Below, one piece after another: positions 28,991 through 38,899 of a stretch of DNA of 64,000 bases. The DNA lies in the NCBI RefSeq assembly GCF_015471405.1, contig NZ_BLVZ01000001.1, positions 434,001 through 498,000 of the forward strand, given 5' to 3'. This stretch comes from Pseudomonas cichorii (GTDB taxonomy: Bacteria; Pseudomonadota; Gammaproteobacteria; Pseudomonadales; Pseudomonadaceae). The notes below the pieces were generated by a model. It was not told the origin of the DNA. It was given only the letters and a program-made list of their open reading frames with translations, and did no database searches. Position 1 is the first letter of the stretch; each line of letters opens with the position of its first letter. Position numbers and translations under genes: made by a program.

Positions 28991-31900
28991 CCAGGTGCTG
29001 CGTGTCGCGAGGATAATCTGCCCGGCCACTGCATGTAATTGCGGATGGGCAAACAGCTCGGCCAGTTGCAGCTCCACGCCCCACTGCTGGCGGACCTGCG
29101 AAACCAGACGCATGGCCAGCAACGAATGACCACCCAGCTCGAAGAAGTGGTCTTCACGCCCCACTTGAGGGACTTTCAGCAGGTTTTGCCACAGTTCTGC
29201 CAGAGTGATTTCCACTTCGCCCCGAGGTGCCTCAAAACTGCGGCTGATCACGTCGTTCGCCTCGGGTGCAGGCAAGCGGCCGCGATCCAGCTTGCCATTG
29301 GCCGTAAGTGGCAAAACGTCCAGCCCGATAAAGGAAGTGGGCACCATGTAATCGGGAAGGTGAATCTGCAAATGGCTGCGCAGCTCATGGATTTCCAGAG
29401 TCGAGCCGGTGCGCAAGGTGAAGTAAGCCACCAGAATCTTGTCGCCAGTGGCGCCATCGCGAGCCAGCACCACAGCTTCCTTGATGGCCTCGTGCAAGGC
29501 CAGCCTGGCTTCGATCTCGCCCAGCTCGATGCGCTGGCCACGGATCTTGACCTGGAAGTCGTTACGGCCGATGTACTCGACCGCGCCATTGTCCAGCCAG
29601 CGGCCCAGATCGCCGGTCTTGTACAGGCGAGCCTGCGGGTCACTGGAGAACGGATCACGCACAAAGCGTTCGGCGCTCAGTTCAGGCAGGTTCAGGTAGC
29701 CACGGGCAACGCCCACGCCACCAATGTTGATTTCACCCGCCACACCCACAGGTGTTGGCTGGCCATGGGGATCGAGGATATAGATCTGGATATTGGCGAT
29801 AGGCCGGCCAATCGGCACGCTGTCGCCTTCGTCGCTCGGGCGGCAGTGCCAGGACGTGACGTCAATGGCGGCTTCGGTCGGGCCATAGAGGTTATGCAGC
29901 TCGACCGGCGCCAGTTGCTCCTCGAAACGCTTCTGCAGACTGCGAGGCAAGGCTTCGCCACTGCACAACACGCGGCTCAGGGCGGTAAAACCCTGATTGT
30001 CGCCATGCTCCAGGAACACTTCCAGCATCGAGGGAACGAAGTGCAACAGAGTGATGTTTTGCTCGCGCATGACCTGAGCCAGATAGGCTGGGTCCTGATG
30101 GCCGCCAGGGCGCGCCATGTAGAGATGAGCGCCGGTCAGCAGCGGCAGGAAGAATTCCCAGACCGATACGTCAAAGCCGAAAGGCGTCTTTTGCAGCACC
30201 CGGTCGGTTTTATTGACTCGGTATTCGTCCCGTGCCCAGAGCAGGCGGTTGACCACGCCCCGGTGTTCGTTCATCACACCTTTTGGCTTGCCGGTGGAGC
30301 CTGAGGTGTACAGCACATAAGCCAGGTGCGTGGCTTCAAGGCCCAGCAATGCCGGGTCTGGGTTGGTATTCGGAAACGCGGAGCGGTCGATGTCTTCGTC
30401 AACCAGCAGCACGGGAATATCCGCTCGGGCCACATTATCCAGCAGGGCTTCGGAGGTCAGCATCGCCACCGGTGCGCTGTCGTCGAGCATATAGTCCCGG
30501 CGATTGTCCGGCAGGTCCGGGTCTATCGGCACGTACGCGCCACCGGCCTTGATAATCGCCAGAAGCGCGACCACCAGTTCGTTGCTACGGCGCAGGGCCA
30601 CGGCGACCCTGGCATCCGGTGTTACACCTTGCTTGATCAGTTGATGGGCCAACTGGTTGGCGCGCTGGTTAAGCGCGCTGTAGCTCAATGACTGGCCATT
30701 GTGGTCGCTGACTGCAGCCGCATCAGGCGTACGTTCGACCTGCTGCTCGAAGAACCCGTGAATCAGTTCATCGCGAGGGTAGTCGTGCTGTGTGGCGTTG
30801 AAGGTGTGCAGCACGCGGTCCTGCTCGGTTTGCGGCAATATCGAAAGACTATTCAGGGCTGTCAGTGGTGCCTGTTCGAGCGTTTCCACCAGCTTCTGCA
30901 ACGCAGACTGCATGTAATCGCACAGGTTTTCGGCATTGATTCCAGAGGTAGCCTGCACGGTCAGAACAACAGCTTCTCCCGTATCGTCCACAGCCAGCGT
31001 CAACGGGTACGCAGTGTGCTCATGGGCTTCAAGGCCCTGAATCCCCTGCCAGGCAGTCTGAGCCTGAACCGAGTCATCTGCCGGGCTATGGCGGAAGTTG
31101 AGCAATGCACTGAACAACGGCGTTGGCGCAGCGACGCCACTGCAACGCTGGGCCAGTGCCAGGGATGCGTGCTCATGTTCCAGCAGACCGGTCAGGCGCG
31201 CATGCACCTGCCTGACCGCCTGAGTCACGGCCTCTTGCCCCAGCTCCACACGGATCGGCAAGGTGTTGATGAACATGCCCAGCGCCCGGTCGGCACCTTC
31301 ACCGCCACGCATCCGGCCCACCAGCACCGTGCCGAACACCACATCGTCACTCGCTGAAACCCGGCCCACTACCAGGCCCCACGCCAGGTGATAGAGGCTG
31401 GCCGCACTGACACCCAGATTACGGGCAAGGCTGCGGGCGCGCCGGCTGACATCGCTGTTCACACTCTGCCGGACTTCATCCACGGCACCTTCCGATACCT
31501 GCTTGCCAAACGGCAAGGTGGGCTCTTCCACTGCTTGCAGCATGTCGCGGAAGAAGCGCTCATGAGCAGCCTCATCGGCACCCAGGCGTACCTGGGCGAT
31601 GTAGTTGCGATACGGAACCGGTACCGGCAACGGTGCGGCTTCATCCAGCAACAGGCTCTGAATTTCGGAGACCACCACCTCGAAGGCCACGTGATCCATG
31701 ATCAGGTGATGAAGCACCAGCGCCACCACGTAGCGCTGATTCAGCGGATCCCAGGCGTAAGGCATGCAGACCAGCGGAGCCTTGCTGATGTCCATGCGCA
31801 CGTTGCGAGCGGCGAACCGCTCACGCATCTGCTCGACGATATCGCCTGCGGCCGGGTCCAGTTCAACGCGCTCGCTGGTCAGGGTTGCCGTGCGAAGCAC

Positions 31901-34900
31901 CACTTGAACCGGAGCTTCCAGGCCTTTCCAGAACACCGCCGTGCGCAGGATGTCATGACGGTCGATAACCTTCTGGAATGCAAGGGTAAGCGCTTGCAGA
32001 CGCTCTTCACTGTCCAGCGCCAGCAAGGACTGCAGGATGAACGGGTCTCCCTGGCGGGCGGCGACATGGTGATACAGGATGCCTTCCTGCAACGGCGCAA
32101 GCGCATAGATGTCCTGCACATTGGCCACGCCGCCCGGCACGGCAGCGACGATATCGTCGATGGCCGTCTGGTCGAGACTGGCCATAGGCAGCATCCAGGG
32201 TTCGATACTCTGGCAGTCAGCCGGGATCAGGTTGGCGGGTACCTGAATATCCTGTTCCGTCGTCAGCGAAGCAGCCAGTGCCGCCAGCGTAGGCTGGTTG
32301 AACAGAACCTTGATATCGGCGCGCAGACCTTCCTGGCGCATGCGCTCGATCAGCGTCACCGCCAGCAGCGAATGGCCGCCCAAGGTAAAGAAGTTATCGA
32401 AGCGCCCTACGCGCTCCACCTTCAGCACCTGTGACCAGATGTGGGCCAGCAGGGTTTCGACCTCACCCTCTGGCGCCTCGTAGACACTGCTGGTCAGTGC
32501 CTGCGCGTCAGGGACAGGCAGCGCCTTCTGGTCAAGCTTGCCGTTGTTGTTCAAGGGCCAGTGCTCAAGACATACAAAGGCAGAAGGCACCATGTATTCC
32601 GGCAGAGCCTCACGCAACCAGGCCTGGACACTCTGAGCAGTCAGCTGCGAACTGGCTGATTCGGCGGTGTAATACGCCACCAGTTGCTTTTGCCCCGGCA
32701 CGTCTTCGCGTATCACGACCGATGCCTGATGAACGCCCGGGCAGGCTTTCAGACGCGCATCGATCTCACCCGGCTCGATACGAAAACCGCGCAGTTTCAC
32801 TTGGCCGTCACCGCGGCCAAGGTGCTCAAGGCTGCCATCCGCACGCCAGCAACCACGGTCGCCGGAGCGATAGAGACGCGCGCCCTCGACGCGGCTGAAC
32901 GGGTCAGCGATAAACGACTGGGCATTCAGTTCGGGACGATTCAGATAACCCCGTGCAACACCGTCGCCGCCAATGCAGATTTCCCCGGCGACCCCGATCG
33001 GAACCGGCTGCTGACGGGCATCCAGCACATACACCTGAGTATTGGCCAGCGGTTTGCCGATGGGCACATTGCTCATTTCCAGCGGCACATCGGTCACGTG
33101 CAGGGTTGTCGCGTAAGTAGTGGTTTCCGTCGGGCCATAGCAGTGGATCAAACGCAGGTCCGGAGCAATGGCCAGCAAGTCCCGGAACACTTGCGGGTCG
33201 GCACGCTCACCGCCACACATCAGAATACGCAGGCCGGCCAGGGTTTTGCCGATCAGGCTCACGTACTGATTGAACACTGCCGTGGTCACAAACAGCGATG
33301 TCACGGCCTTCGCTACCAGCTCTTCGGCCAGACGCGGCGGGTCCAGCAGCAGTTCATGATCGATCACCACCACTTGTCCGCCATTGAGCAACGCAGCCCA
33401 GACTTCCAGGGTGCTGGCGTCAAACGCCGGGTTCGACGCAAATGCCAGGCGGTCTTTGTGGTTGAAATCGGCAAAACCGTTATTGCGCACCAGTTTTACA
33501 ATGCCACGGTGCGCGACGATCACCCCTTTGGGCGTACCGGTAGAGCCCGAGGTGTACATGATGTAAGCCGCTGACTCTGCCGTGCAGCTGTTCTGGGGAT
33601 CATGATCCGGCTGGTTGCTTACATCGAGTCGATCCAGATCCAGGCGCTCGGCGCCGTCTGGAATCTCACGACCATGATGGGTCAGCAACTGCCGGGCACC
33701 GCTGTCCCGGACCATGAAGGCCTGACGGTCCAGCGGTGCATTGACGTCCAGCGGCACGTAGAGGGCGGCACATTTGGTGATTGCCAGTTGCGCAACCAGC
33801 AGGTCCAGCGAACGCGGCAGCAAGATCGCCACTGCATCGCCCGCGTTAACCCCGAGCCCTTTCAGGTAATGGGCCAGACGGTTGGCTCGGCGGTTGAGTT
33901 CGGCGTAGGTCAGTATCTGTTCGCCGTGTACGGCGGCAACGGCTTCAGGTCGCTCGGCAACCTGCGCTTCGAACAGGGGCTGTAATGTCTGGTGCCTTGG
34001 ATAATCCGTGGCGGTGGCGTTGAACTCTTCAAGCAGGCGTTGACGCTCCGGTGGTGCAATGACCGGCACGTCATACAGCGCAGTCTGCGGGCGCTCATCA
34101 AGGGCCGCGACCAGTTGCTGCAACGTGTAGGCAAAGGTGTCGCAGACACGCCGGGCACCGATTTCCTGCATCGCCAGCACGCTGACGGTAAAGCTTTCGC
34201 CCAGGTCATCCACGGAAATGGCCAGTGGATAGTTGGTGCGCTCTTCGTTGCTCAGGCTTTCGATGCCGTCCCAGGCCGACAACGCCTGGCTGGAAGTAAC
34301 GTCGGCTGCGCTATGGCGATAATTGAGCAATGAGTTGAACAGTGGCGAAGGCGCCGCCACGGCACTGCTGCGTTGCGCGAGCGCCAGCGAAGCATGTTCG
34401 TGGCCAAGCAGTGCGCTGAGGCGTGCATGGGTGGATTTCACACCCTCGACCACGCTACGCCCATCGATATCCACCCGCAGCGGCAGCGTGTTGATGAACA
34501 TGCCCAAGGCACGGTCGGCACCGTCGCCGCCCTGCATGCGGCCCATAAGCACCGTGCCGAACACCGCCTGAGTACGGCCGCTGGCCTTGCCGGCCACCAG
34601 CGCCCAGACCAGATGCATCAGGCTGGCGGCACTGACACCAAGCTGGCGAGCCTGCACACGAATCCGGCGACACAGTTCGATATCCAGTTGCACACGGGCT
34701 TCTTCGATATGGCCGCCGTCATCAGGCAACGAGGCCTGGCCGTAAGCCAGCGTAGGCTCATCGACATCGCCCAGCATGTCGCGGAAAAAGGCTTCGTGCT
34801 CCTGCTGCCCCATCCCCAGGCGGGCTTGAGCCACATAGTTGCGGTATGGCACGGCAGCGGGCAACGCATCGGCTTCGCCCAGCATGAAGGCCTGCATTTC

Positions 34901-37900
34901 CTCACGCACCACATCCAGTGCGGTATGGTCCAGCGCCAGGTGATGGAAGATCAGCAGCATGACCCAGCCGTCGCCGTCACGGGCACAGGCCAGACGGATC
35001 AAGGGAGCCTCGGCCAGATCGAGACGATAGTGGCTGCTGGCGAAACGTTCGCTCAGTTGCTCGCCAATAGCGCCATTGCGAGGGTCCGGTTTAAGGAACT
35101 CCACGACCAGCTCAGCCTCACGCCAGACCACTTGCAGCGGCTCGCTCAGCCCTTGCCAGACCACGGCAGTACGCAGAATGTCGTGGCGCTGGATGACATG
35201 ACGCAACGCATCGGCAAAGGCATCGAGACGCTCCCGGCTCCTGACCGAGAAAGTTGCCTGCAACACATAGGGGTCGCCCTGTTCGGCGCTGATGTGATGG
35301 TAAAGAATGCCTTGCTGAAGCGGTGCCAGCGGATAGATATCCTGCACATTGGCAGCACCGCCGGGCACCGTTGCCACGACAAGATCAAGGGTGTTCTGGT
35401 CCAGTTCGACCAGAGGCAGCATATCCGGCGTGATCCGCGTGCAGCCCGGCTCGATCAGGTTGGTCGGCACACGGATTTCCGTACCGCTGCCCACCGCAGC
35501 AGCCAGTGCCATCAAGGTTGGCTGGCCAAACAGGACCCGAACATCAGCGCTGAGCCCTTGCTGACGCATTTTTTCGATCAGCTTGACCGCCAGCAGCGAA
35601 TGACCGCCCAGTTCAAAGAAATGATCGAACCGCCCTACACGCTCGACTTGCAGCACTTCAGCCCAGATCTGCGCCAGAGTGGTTTCGGTCTCGCCTTGCG
35701 GCGCTTCATAGCCTCGGCTGATCAGGGCTTGCTGGTCTGGAGCTGGCAATGCCTTGCGGTCCAGCTTGCCGTTATTGGTCAGCGGCAGGCTATCCAGATG
35801 AACATAGGCCGCCGGGACCATATAGTCCGGCAATTGGCTTTGCAGATGGGTGCGCAGTGCCTCCAGATCGACTTCGGCAACGGTCGAGGTGAAATACGCC
35901 ACCAGACGCTTGTCACCCGGCACGTCTTCGCGAACCAGAACCACCGCATCTTTTACGGCCTCATGGCGCGCCAGTCTGGCCTCGATCTCGCCCGGTTCGA
36001 TCCGGAAACCACGGATCTTGACCTGATTGTCATTGCGGCCACGGTATTCCACCGAACCGTCAGGCAGCCAGCAGGCCAGGTCGCCAGTGCGATACAGACG
36101 GGCGGCTGGGTCATTGCTGAAGGGATCGGTAACAAAAACCTGCTCGGTAAGGTCTGCGCGATTCAGGTAACCGAGCGCTACGCCATCGCCGCCGATATAC
36201 AGCTCGCCAGTCACGCCTAGCGGAACCGGCTGCTGACGGGCATCCAGTACGTACAACCGGGTATTGGCCAGCGGCTTGCCAATCGGAATACTGCCCTCAC
36301 CCACGGCCTTGATTTCATGGGTTGCCGAGAAGGTCGTTGCTTCGGTCGGGCCATAGCCATTGAGCAGATGCTGAGGCGCGCCGTGCTTCAAGACCTGAGC
36401 AATGATCGAAGGATCGAGCACATCGCCGCCGACAATCAAGTAACGCAACTGGGCAAAGGCATCGTAGAGGCCCGAGGCGTATTGATGAAACAGACCGGCT
36501 GTCATCCACAAAACGCTAACCGACTGTTCCAGCAACAGAGCCCGGAACTCAGGCAGAGACAGCAAGATATCCTGATCGACGACCACAACACTGCCGCCAT
36601 TGAGCAGCGGCGCCCAAACGTCCAGGGTACTGGCGTCAAACGCCGGGTTCGAGGCAAACGCCACCCGGTCATGCGCGTTGAAATCGGCATAGCCGTTATT
36701 GATCACCAACCGGGCAATGGCGCGATGCGGGACCAGTACCCCTTTTGGCGTACCGGTGGAACCCGAGGTGTACATGATGTAGGCCGCACTTTCGCTGGAA
36801 CAGGCCAGATCCGGGTTATTACCGTGCTCATGAGTCAGATCAAGGCTGTCCAGATCAATGCGAGCAACGCCTTGCGGCACTGCCAGCTCGCCATGGGTCA
36901 GGACATGGCGGGCGCCGCTGTCCTGCACCATAAAGGCCTGACGTTCCTGGGGTGCATTGATATCCAGCGGCACATAAATGGCTGCGCACTTGATGATTGC
37001 CAGTTGCGCAACCAGCAGATCCAGCGAGCGTGGCAGCAGAATCGCAACCGCATCGCCTGAGATAACGCCCTGGCCAATCAGATGATGAGCCAGACGATTG
37101 GCCTGAGCATTGAGTTCGGCATAGGTCAGCGCCTGTTTGCCATGCACTGCGGCAATAGCTTCAGGTCGCGTGGCCACTTGCCTTTCAAACAAGGCATGAA
37201 CGGAGCTGTCGCGTGGATAGTCGCAGGCGCTGTCGTTGAAGCCATGCAGCAGTTGCTCACGCTCGGCTTGTGGCAGTACCGAAATATCCGTCAGCTCTGT
37301 TTTACCCCCGGCCTCCAGAGCGCTGACCAGATTTGTCAGAGCGGCTGCCATATAACCTGCAACACGTTGCGCACCGATATGCACAGAAGCCTGCACGTTG
37401 AGCGCAAAGTGCTCGCCAAAGTCATCTACCGACAGAATCAGCGGGTAGTTGGTCCGCTCTTCCGCACTCAGGGTTTCAATGCCTTGCCAGGCGGCCAGTG
37501 TCTGCGCATCCAGCTGTTGCCCGGCGTCGGTGCTGTGCCGGTAGTTCAACAAGGCGCTAAATAGCGGTGTCGGGGCGATAACGCCGCTGCAACGTTGGGC
37601 CAGAGCCAGGGACGCATGCTCGTGACCCAGCAGTTGGGTCAGCGTGGCGTGGGTGTTCGAGACCCCGTCACGCGCACTCTGCCCGCCGATACGCACACGC
37701 AGCGGCAAGGTGTTGATGAACATGCCCAAGGATTGCCCGGCAGCCTGCGTTGCCTGCATACGGCCCAGCATGACCGTACCGAACACCACATCATCGCGAC
37801 CCGACACCACGCTCAGCACCCGGGCCCAGGCCAGATGGCAGAGGCTGGTCGCGCTGACGCCCAGTTGCCGGGTCTGGGCGCGCAGGCGCTGCCCAAGTTC

Positions 37901-38899
37901 GGCAGACAGTGTCAAATGCGCCTCTTCGACTCCATTTCCGTCGCCCAGTACATCCTGCTGGCCGAACGGCAAGGTGGGCTCATCCATATCCCCCAGCATC
38001 TCGCTGAAAAACGCTTCGTGGCCCTGACGTTTTCCGGGCTGGCGGGTCTGCGCCACATAGTTGCGATAAGGCACAGGGGCTTCGAGGGTTTTAGACTGAC
38101 CGGTCAAAAATGCCTGCATTTCACGCTGCACGATCTCCAGTGCCGCATGGTCGATGGCCAGATGATGAAACAGCAGCATGCCCAGCCAGCGCTGATTGGC
38201 CTTGTCTTCGCTGACCACCAACAGCAATAGCGGCGCCTTGCCGATATCCAGACGATAGTGGCGAGGATCAAAGCGTGCCTTGAGCTGTGGCAGCACTTCA
38301 CCCTCGTCCAGTTCGTGGGTAATGTCCCTGACACCCAGTTGCGCTTCACGCCAGACCACTTGCACGGGCTCTTCCAGACCTTCCCACGCAAGGGACGTGC
38401 GCAAGATGTCATGCCGGTCGATCACGCTCTGCAAGGCATCGACGAAATCATTCAGTCGCTCGCGGCTGGCCATGGTGAATTCGGCCTGCAACACGTAAGG
38501 GTCGCCGCGTTCGGCAGTCAGGTGATGGTAGAGAACCCCTTCCTGCAACGGCGCCAGCGGGTAGATATCCTGAACATTGGCCGTGCCTCCGGGAATGCCG
38601 GCCACGATCCTGTCGATGGCCGCCTGCTCCAGGACCAGCAACGGCAGCATATCCGGCGTGATGCGCTCGCAGCCCGGAACAATGCCGTTGGCGGGCACGC
38701 TTTGCAGGCTCGCCAGAGTGCTGGCATAAGCGCCGCTCTTGATCGACTCGATCAGCATTGCCTTGTGTTCACGCAGCAATGCCAGGGTGGCGGGCTCAGC
38801 AATCGATTGCTTGCGGCCGCGTACCGCCAGTTGATCACCCGTGACGGAAAGCTCGACGCCTTTTTCTTCCAGTGTTGCCAGCAGATCAATCAAATTCAC
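25805..38899 (-). CDS. sypB: Syringopeptin-type NRPS SypB, four modules
   Basis: This is the middle synthetase (4364 residues). A docking segment at residues 1-60 (NLIDLLATLEEKGVELSVTG) is followed by four C-A-T modules with carrier serines near residues 1100, 2176, 3256 and 4306. Predicted residues are Val4, X5, Ser6 and Ala7. C1-C3 are dual condensation/epimerisation domains and C4 is LCL, so Ala3, Val4 and X5 should be D and Ser6 L. The second carrier domain reads FFTLGGHSLL; the others read FFELGG. The start codon is GTG at 38899. It overlaps the sypA stop (GTGA) and has GGAG about 8 bases upstream, so translation is probably coupled to sypA. There is no thioesterase; the chain passes to SypC. 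The known P. syringae SypB has, from memory, five modules, so this is a different product. Confidence 0.96.
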   Translation of the reverse strand: MNLIDLLATLEEKGVELSVTGDQLAVRGRKQSIAEPATLALLREHKAMLIESIKSGAYASTLASLQSVPANGIVPGCERITPDMLPLLVLEQAAIDRIVAGIPGGTANVQDIYPLAPLQEGVLYHHLTAERGDPYVLQAEFTMASRERLNDFVDALQSVIDRHDILRTSLAWEGLEEPVQVVWREAQLGVRDITHELDEGEVLPQLKARFDPRHYRLDIGKAPLLLLVVSEDKANQRWLGMLLFHHLAIDHAALEIVQREMQAFLTGQSKTLEAPVPYRNYVAQTRQPGKRQGHEAFFSEMLGDMDEPTLPFGQQDVLGDGNGVEEAHLTLSAELGQRLRAQTRQLGVSATSLCHLAWARVLSVVSGRDDVVFGTVMLGRMQATQAAGQSLGMFINTLPLRVRIGGQSARDGVSNTHATLTQLLGHEHASLALAQRCSGVIAPTPLFSALLNYRHSTDAGQQLDAQTLAAWQGIETLSAEERTNYPLILSVDDFGEHFALNVQASVHIGAQRVAGYMAAALTNLVSALEAGGKTELTDISVLPQAEREQLLHGFNDSACDYPRDSSVHALFERQVATRPEAIAAVHGKQALTYAELNAQANRLAHHLIGQGVISGDAVAILLPRSLDLLVAQLAIIKCAAIYVPLDINAPQERQAFMVQDSGARHVLTHGELAVPQGVARIDLDSLDLTHEHGNNPDLACSSESAAYIMYTSGSTGTPKGVLVPHRAIARLVINNGYADFNAHDRVAFASNPAFDASTLDVWAPLLNGGSVVVVDQDILLSLPEFRALLLEQSVSVLWMTAGLFHQYASGLYDAFAQLRYLIVGGDVLDPSIIAQVLKHGAPQHLLNGYGPTEATTFSATHEIKAVGEGSIPIGKPLANTRLYVLDARQQPVPLGVTGELYIGGDGVALGYLNRADLTEQVFVTDPFSNDPAARLYRTGDLACWLPDGSVEYRGRNDNQVKIRGFRIEPGEIEARLARHEAVKDAVVLVREDVPGDKRLVAYFTSTVAEVDLEALRTHLQSQLPDYMVPAAYVHLDSLPLTNNGKLDRKALPAPDQQALISRGYEAPQGETETTLAQIWAEVLQVERVGRFDHFFELGGHSLLAVKLIEKMRQQGLSADVRVLFGQPTLMALAAAVGSGTEIRVPTNLIEPGCTRITPDMLPLVELDQNTLDLVVATVPGGAANVQDIYPLAPLQQGILYHHISAEQGDPYVLQATFSVRSRERLDAFADALRHVIQRHDILRTAVVWQGLSEPLQVVWREAELVVEFLKPDPRNGAIGEQLSERFASSHYRLDLAEAPLIRLACARDGDGWVMLLIFHHLALDHTALDVVREEMQAFMLGEADALPAAVPYRNYVAQARLGMGQQEHEAFFRDMLGDVDEPTLAYGQASLPDDGGHIEEARVQLDIELCRRIRVQARQLGVSAASLMHLVWALVAGKASGRTQAVFGTVLMGRMQGGDGADRALGMFINTLPLRVDIDGRSVVEGVKSTHARLSALLGHEHASLALAQRSSAVAAPSPLFNSLLNYRHSAADVTSSQALSAWDGIESLSNEERTNYPLAISVDDLGESFTVSVLAMQEIGARRVCDTFAYTLQQLVAALDERPQTALYDVPVIAPPERQRLLEEFNATATDYPRHQTLQPLFEAQVAERPEAVAAVHGEQILTYAELNRRANRLAHYLKGLGVNAGDAVAILLPRSLDLLVAQLAITKCAALYVPLDVNAPLDRQAFMVRDSGARQLLTHHGREIPDGAERLDLDRLDVSNQPDHDPQNSCTAESAAYIMYTSGSTGTPKGVIVAHRGIVKLVRNNGFADFNHKDRLAFASNPAFDASTLEVWAALLNGGQVVVIDHELLLDPPRLAEELVAKAVTSLFVTTAVFNQYVSLIGKTLAGLRILMCGGERADPQVFRDLLAIAPDLRLIHCYGPTETTTYATTLHVTDVPLEMSNVPIGKPLANTQVYVLDARQQPVPIGVAGEICIGGDGVARGYLNRPELNAQSFIADPFSRVEGARLYRSGDRGCWRADGSLEHLGRGDGQVKLRGFRIEPGEIDARLKACPGVHQASVVIREDVPGQKQLVAYYTAESASSQLTAQSVQAWLREALPEYMVPSAFVCLEHWPLNNNGKLDQKALPVPDAQALTSSVYEAPEGEVETLLAHIWSQVLKVERVGRFDNFFTLGGHSLLAVTLIERMRQEGLRADIKVLFNQPTLAALAASLTTEQDIQVPANLIPADCQSIEPWMLPMASLDQTAIDDIVAAVPGGVANVQDIYALAPLQEGILYHHVAARQGDPFILQSLLALDSEERLQALTLAFQKVIDRHDILRTAVFWKGLEAPVQVVLRTATLTSERVELDPAAGDIVEQMRERFAARNVRMDISKAPLVCMPYAWDPLNQRYVVALVLHHLIMDHVAFEVVVSEIQSLLLDEAAPLPVPVPYRNYIAQVRLGADEAAHERFFRDMLQAVEEPTLPFGKQVSEGAVDEVRQSVNSDVSRRARSLARNLGVSAASLYHLAWGLVVGRVSASDDVVFGTVLVGRMRGGEGADRALGMFINTLPIRVELGQEAVTQAVRQVHARLTGLLEHEHASLALAQRCSGVAAPTPLFSALLNFRHSPADDSVQAQTAWQGIQGLEAHEHTAYPLTLAVDDTGEAVVLTVQATSGINAENLCDYMQSALQKLVETLEQAPLTALNSLSILPQTEQDRVLHTFNATQHDYPRDELIHGFFEQQVERTPDAAAVSDHNGQSLSYSALNQRANQLAHQLIKQGVTPDARVAVALRRSNELVVALLAIIKAGGAYVPIDPDLPDNRRDYMLDDSAPVAMLTSEALLDNVARADIPVLLVDEDIDRSAFPNTNPDPALLGLEATHLAYVLYTSGSTGKPKGVMNEHRGVVNRLLWARDEYRVNKTDRVLQKTPFGFDVSVWEFFLPLLTGAHLYMARPGGHQDPAYLAQVMREQNITLLHFVPSMLEVFLEHGDNQGFTALSRVLCSGEALPRSLQKRFEEQLAPVELHNLYGPTEAAIDVTSWHCRPSDEGDSVPIGRPIANIQIYILDPHGQPTPVGVAGEINIGGVGVARGYLNLPELSAERFVRDPFSSDPQARLYKTGDLGRWLDNGAVEYIGRNDFQVKIRGQRIELGEIEARLALHEAIKEAVVLARDGATGDKILVAYFTLRTGSTLEIHELRSHLQIHLPDYMVPTSFIGLDVLPLTANGKLDRGRLPAPEANDVISRSFEAPRGEVEITLAELWQNLLKVPQVGREDHFFELGGHSLLAMRLVSQVRQQWGVELQLAELFAHPQLHAVAGQIILATRSTWPDITPVSRDEELPLSFAQQRLLFLAKMEGASAAYHLPAGLRLKGVLDVSALQRALDRIVARHEALRTCFVQPAGGAALQRILPAHSGFTLTHVDLSGHDEPSVALDELTAQEAQQAFDLQQGPLIRGQLIRLATEEHVLLVTMHHIVSDGWSMGVLTAELGALYAAFVQGEPDPLPQLAVQYADYAVWQRRLLDSEALQAQTDWWRKALAQAPAVLTLPTDQPRPALQDYSGAAIPVCFDAQLTAQLQDLSRCHGTTLYMTVLAAWAATLGRLSGQEHVVIGSPVANRMNAEIEGLIGLFVNTLALPIDLSGKPDFAELLRRVRQLSLEAQARQALPFEHVVEVVKPVRSLSHSPLFQAMLSWQNNENVDLMLGDLTLEGIGAPRNSAKFDLSLDLGEINGQLQGSLEFATALFYPETVERYRGYLENLLRAMVADAEQAVYGVALPGEAERLHLARFNDTHHYYPPAQTIHGLFEAQVLRTPDAPALIHGHEQLSYRQLNERANCLAWHLRTQGVEPDARVAICMERGTEMVVGLLAILKAGGGYVPLDPAYPVERIAYMLEDSAPTVVLAHGPTLGLLSATPAPVIDLDSRTWLGQPLENPDVTGLNAAHLAYVIYTSGSTGMPKGVMIEHRNTVNFLSWAKRAFEPAVLARTLFSTSLNFDLAVYECFAPLTTGGCIDLVQNALELQRNEHDVTLINTVPSALQALLDTSGLAQGVHTVNVAGEALKRSLVEKLFEQTQVKRLCNLYGPSETTTYSSWVAMDREDGFSAHIGKPIANTQFHVLDEYLNPVPLGVAGELFIGGAGVARGYLNRDDLTAQRFLDDPFSSVPGARMYRTGDLGRWLADGNIEYLGRNDDQVKIRGFRIELGEIEARLARHEAVRDVVVVAREDEPGDVRLVAYYTPQSPKVLVDSGLLRAHLQAQLPEYMVPAAYVRLDAMPLTPNGKLDRKLLPLPDSNAYVTHRYEAPQGETETWLAMLWAELLKVERVGRHDHFFELGGHSLLAVSLIERMRHEGLEADVRVLFGQSTLAAVAASVVPLRTLEVSASRVPTQQRKRRI
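28991..32220 (-). other. SypB module 3 (C-A-T): Ser6
   Basis: The A pocket is D-V-W-H-L-S-L-I-D, a classic Ser code. The C domain is dual (LYHHVAARQGDPF) with a slightly different second motif, HHLIMDH. It would epimerise X5. Confidence 0.87.
32221..35450 (-). other. SypB module 2 (C-A-T): residue 5, substrate unresolved
   Basis: The A pocket reads D-A-L-F-M-G-C-T-Y, which I cannot match to a known code. The surrounding motifs (NPAFDASTLEVW, LFVTTAVFNQY) place it among A domains for aliphatic residues, so Val, Ile or Leu is most likely. The C domain is dual (LYHHISAEQGDPY; HHLALDH), so Val4 is predicted D. Confidence 0.6.
35451..38899 (-). other. SypB module 1 (docking-C-A-T): Val4
   Basis: The A pocket is D-A-L-W-I-G-G-T-F (Val). 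The C domain is dual (LYHHLTAERGDPY; HHLAIDH) and should epimerise Ala3 received from SypA. Confidence 0.85.
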
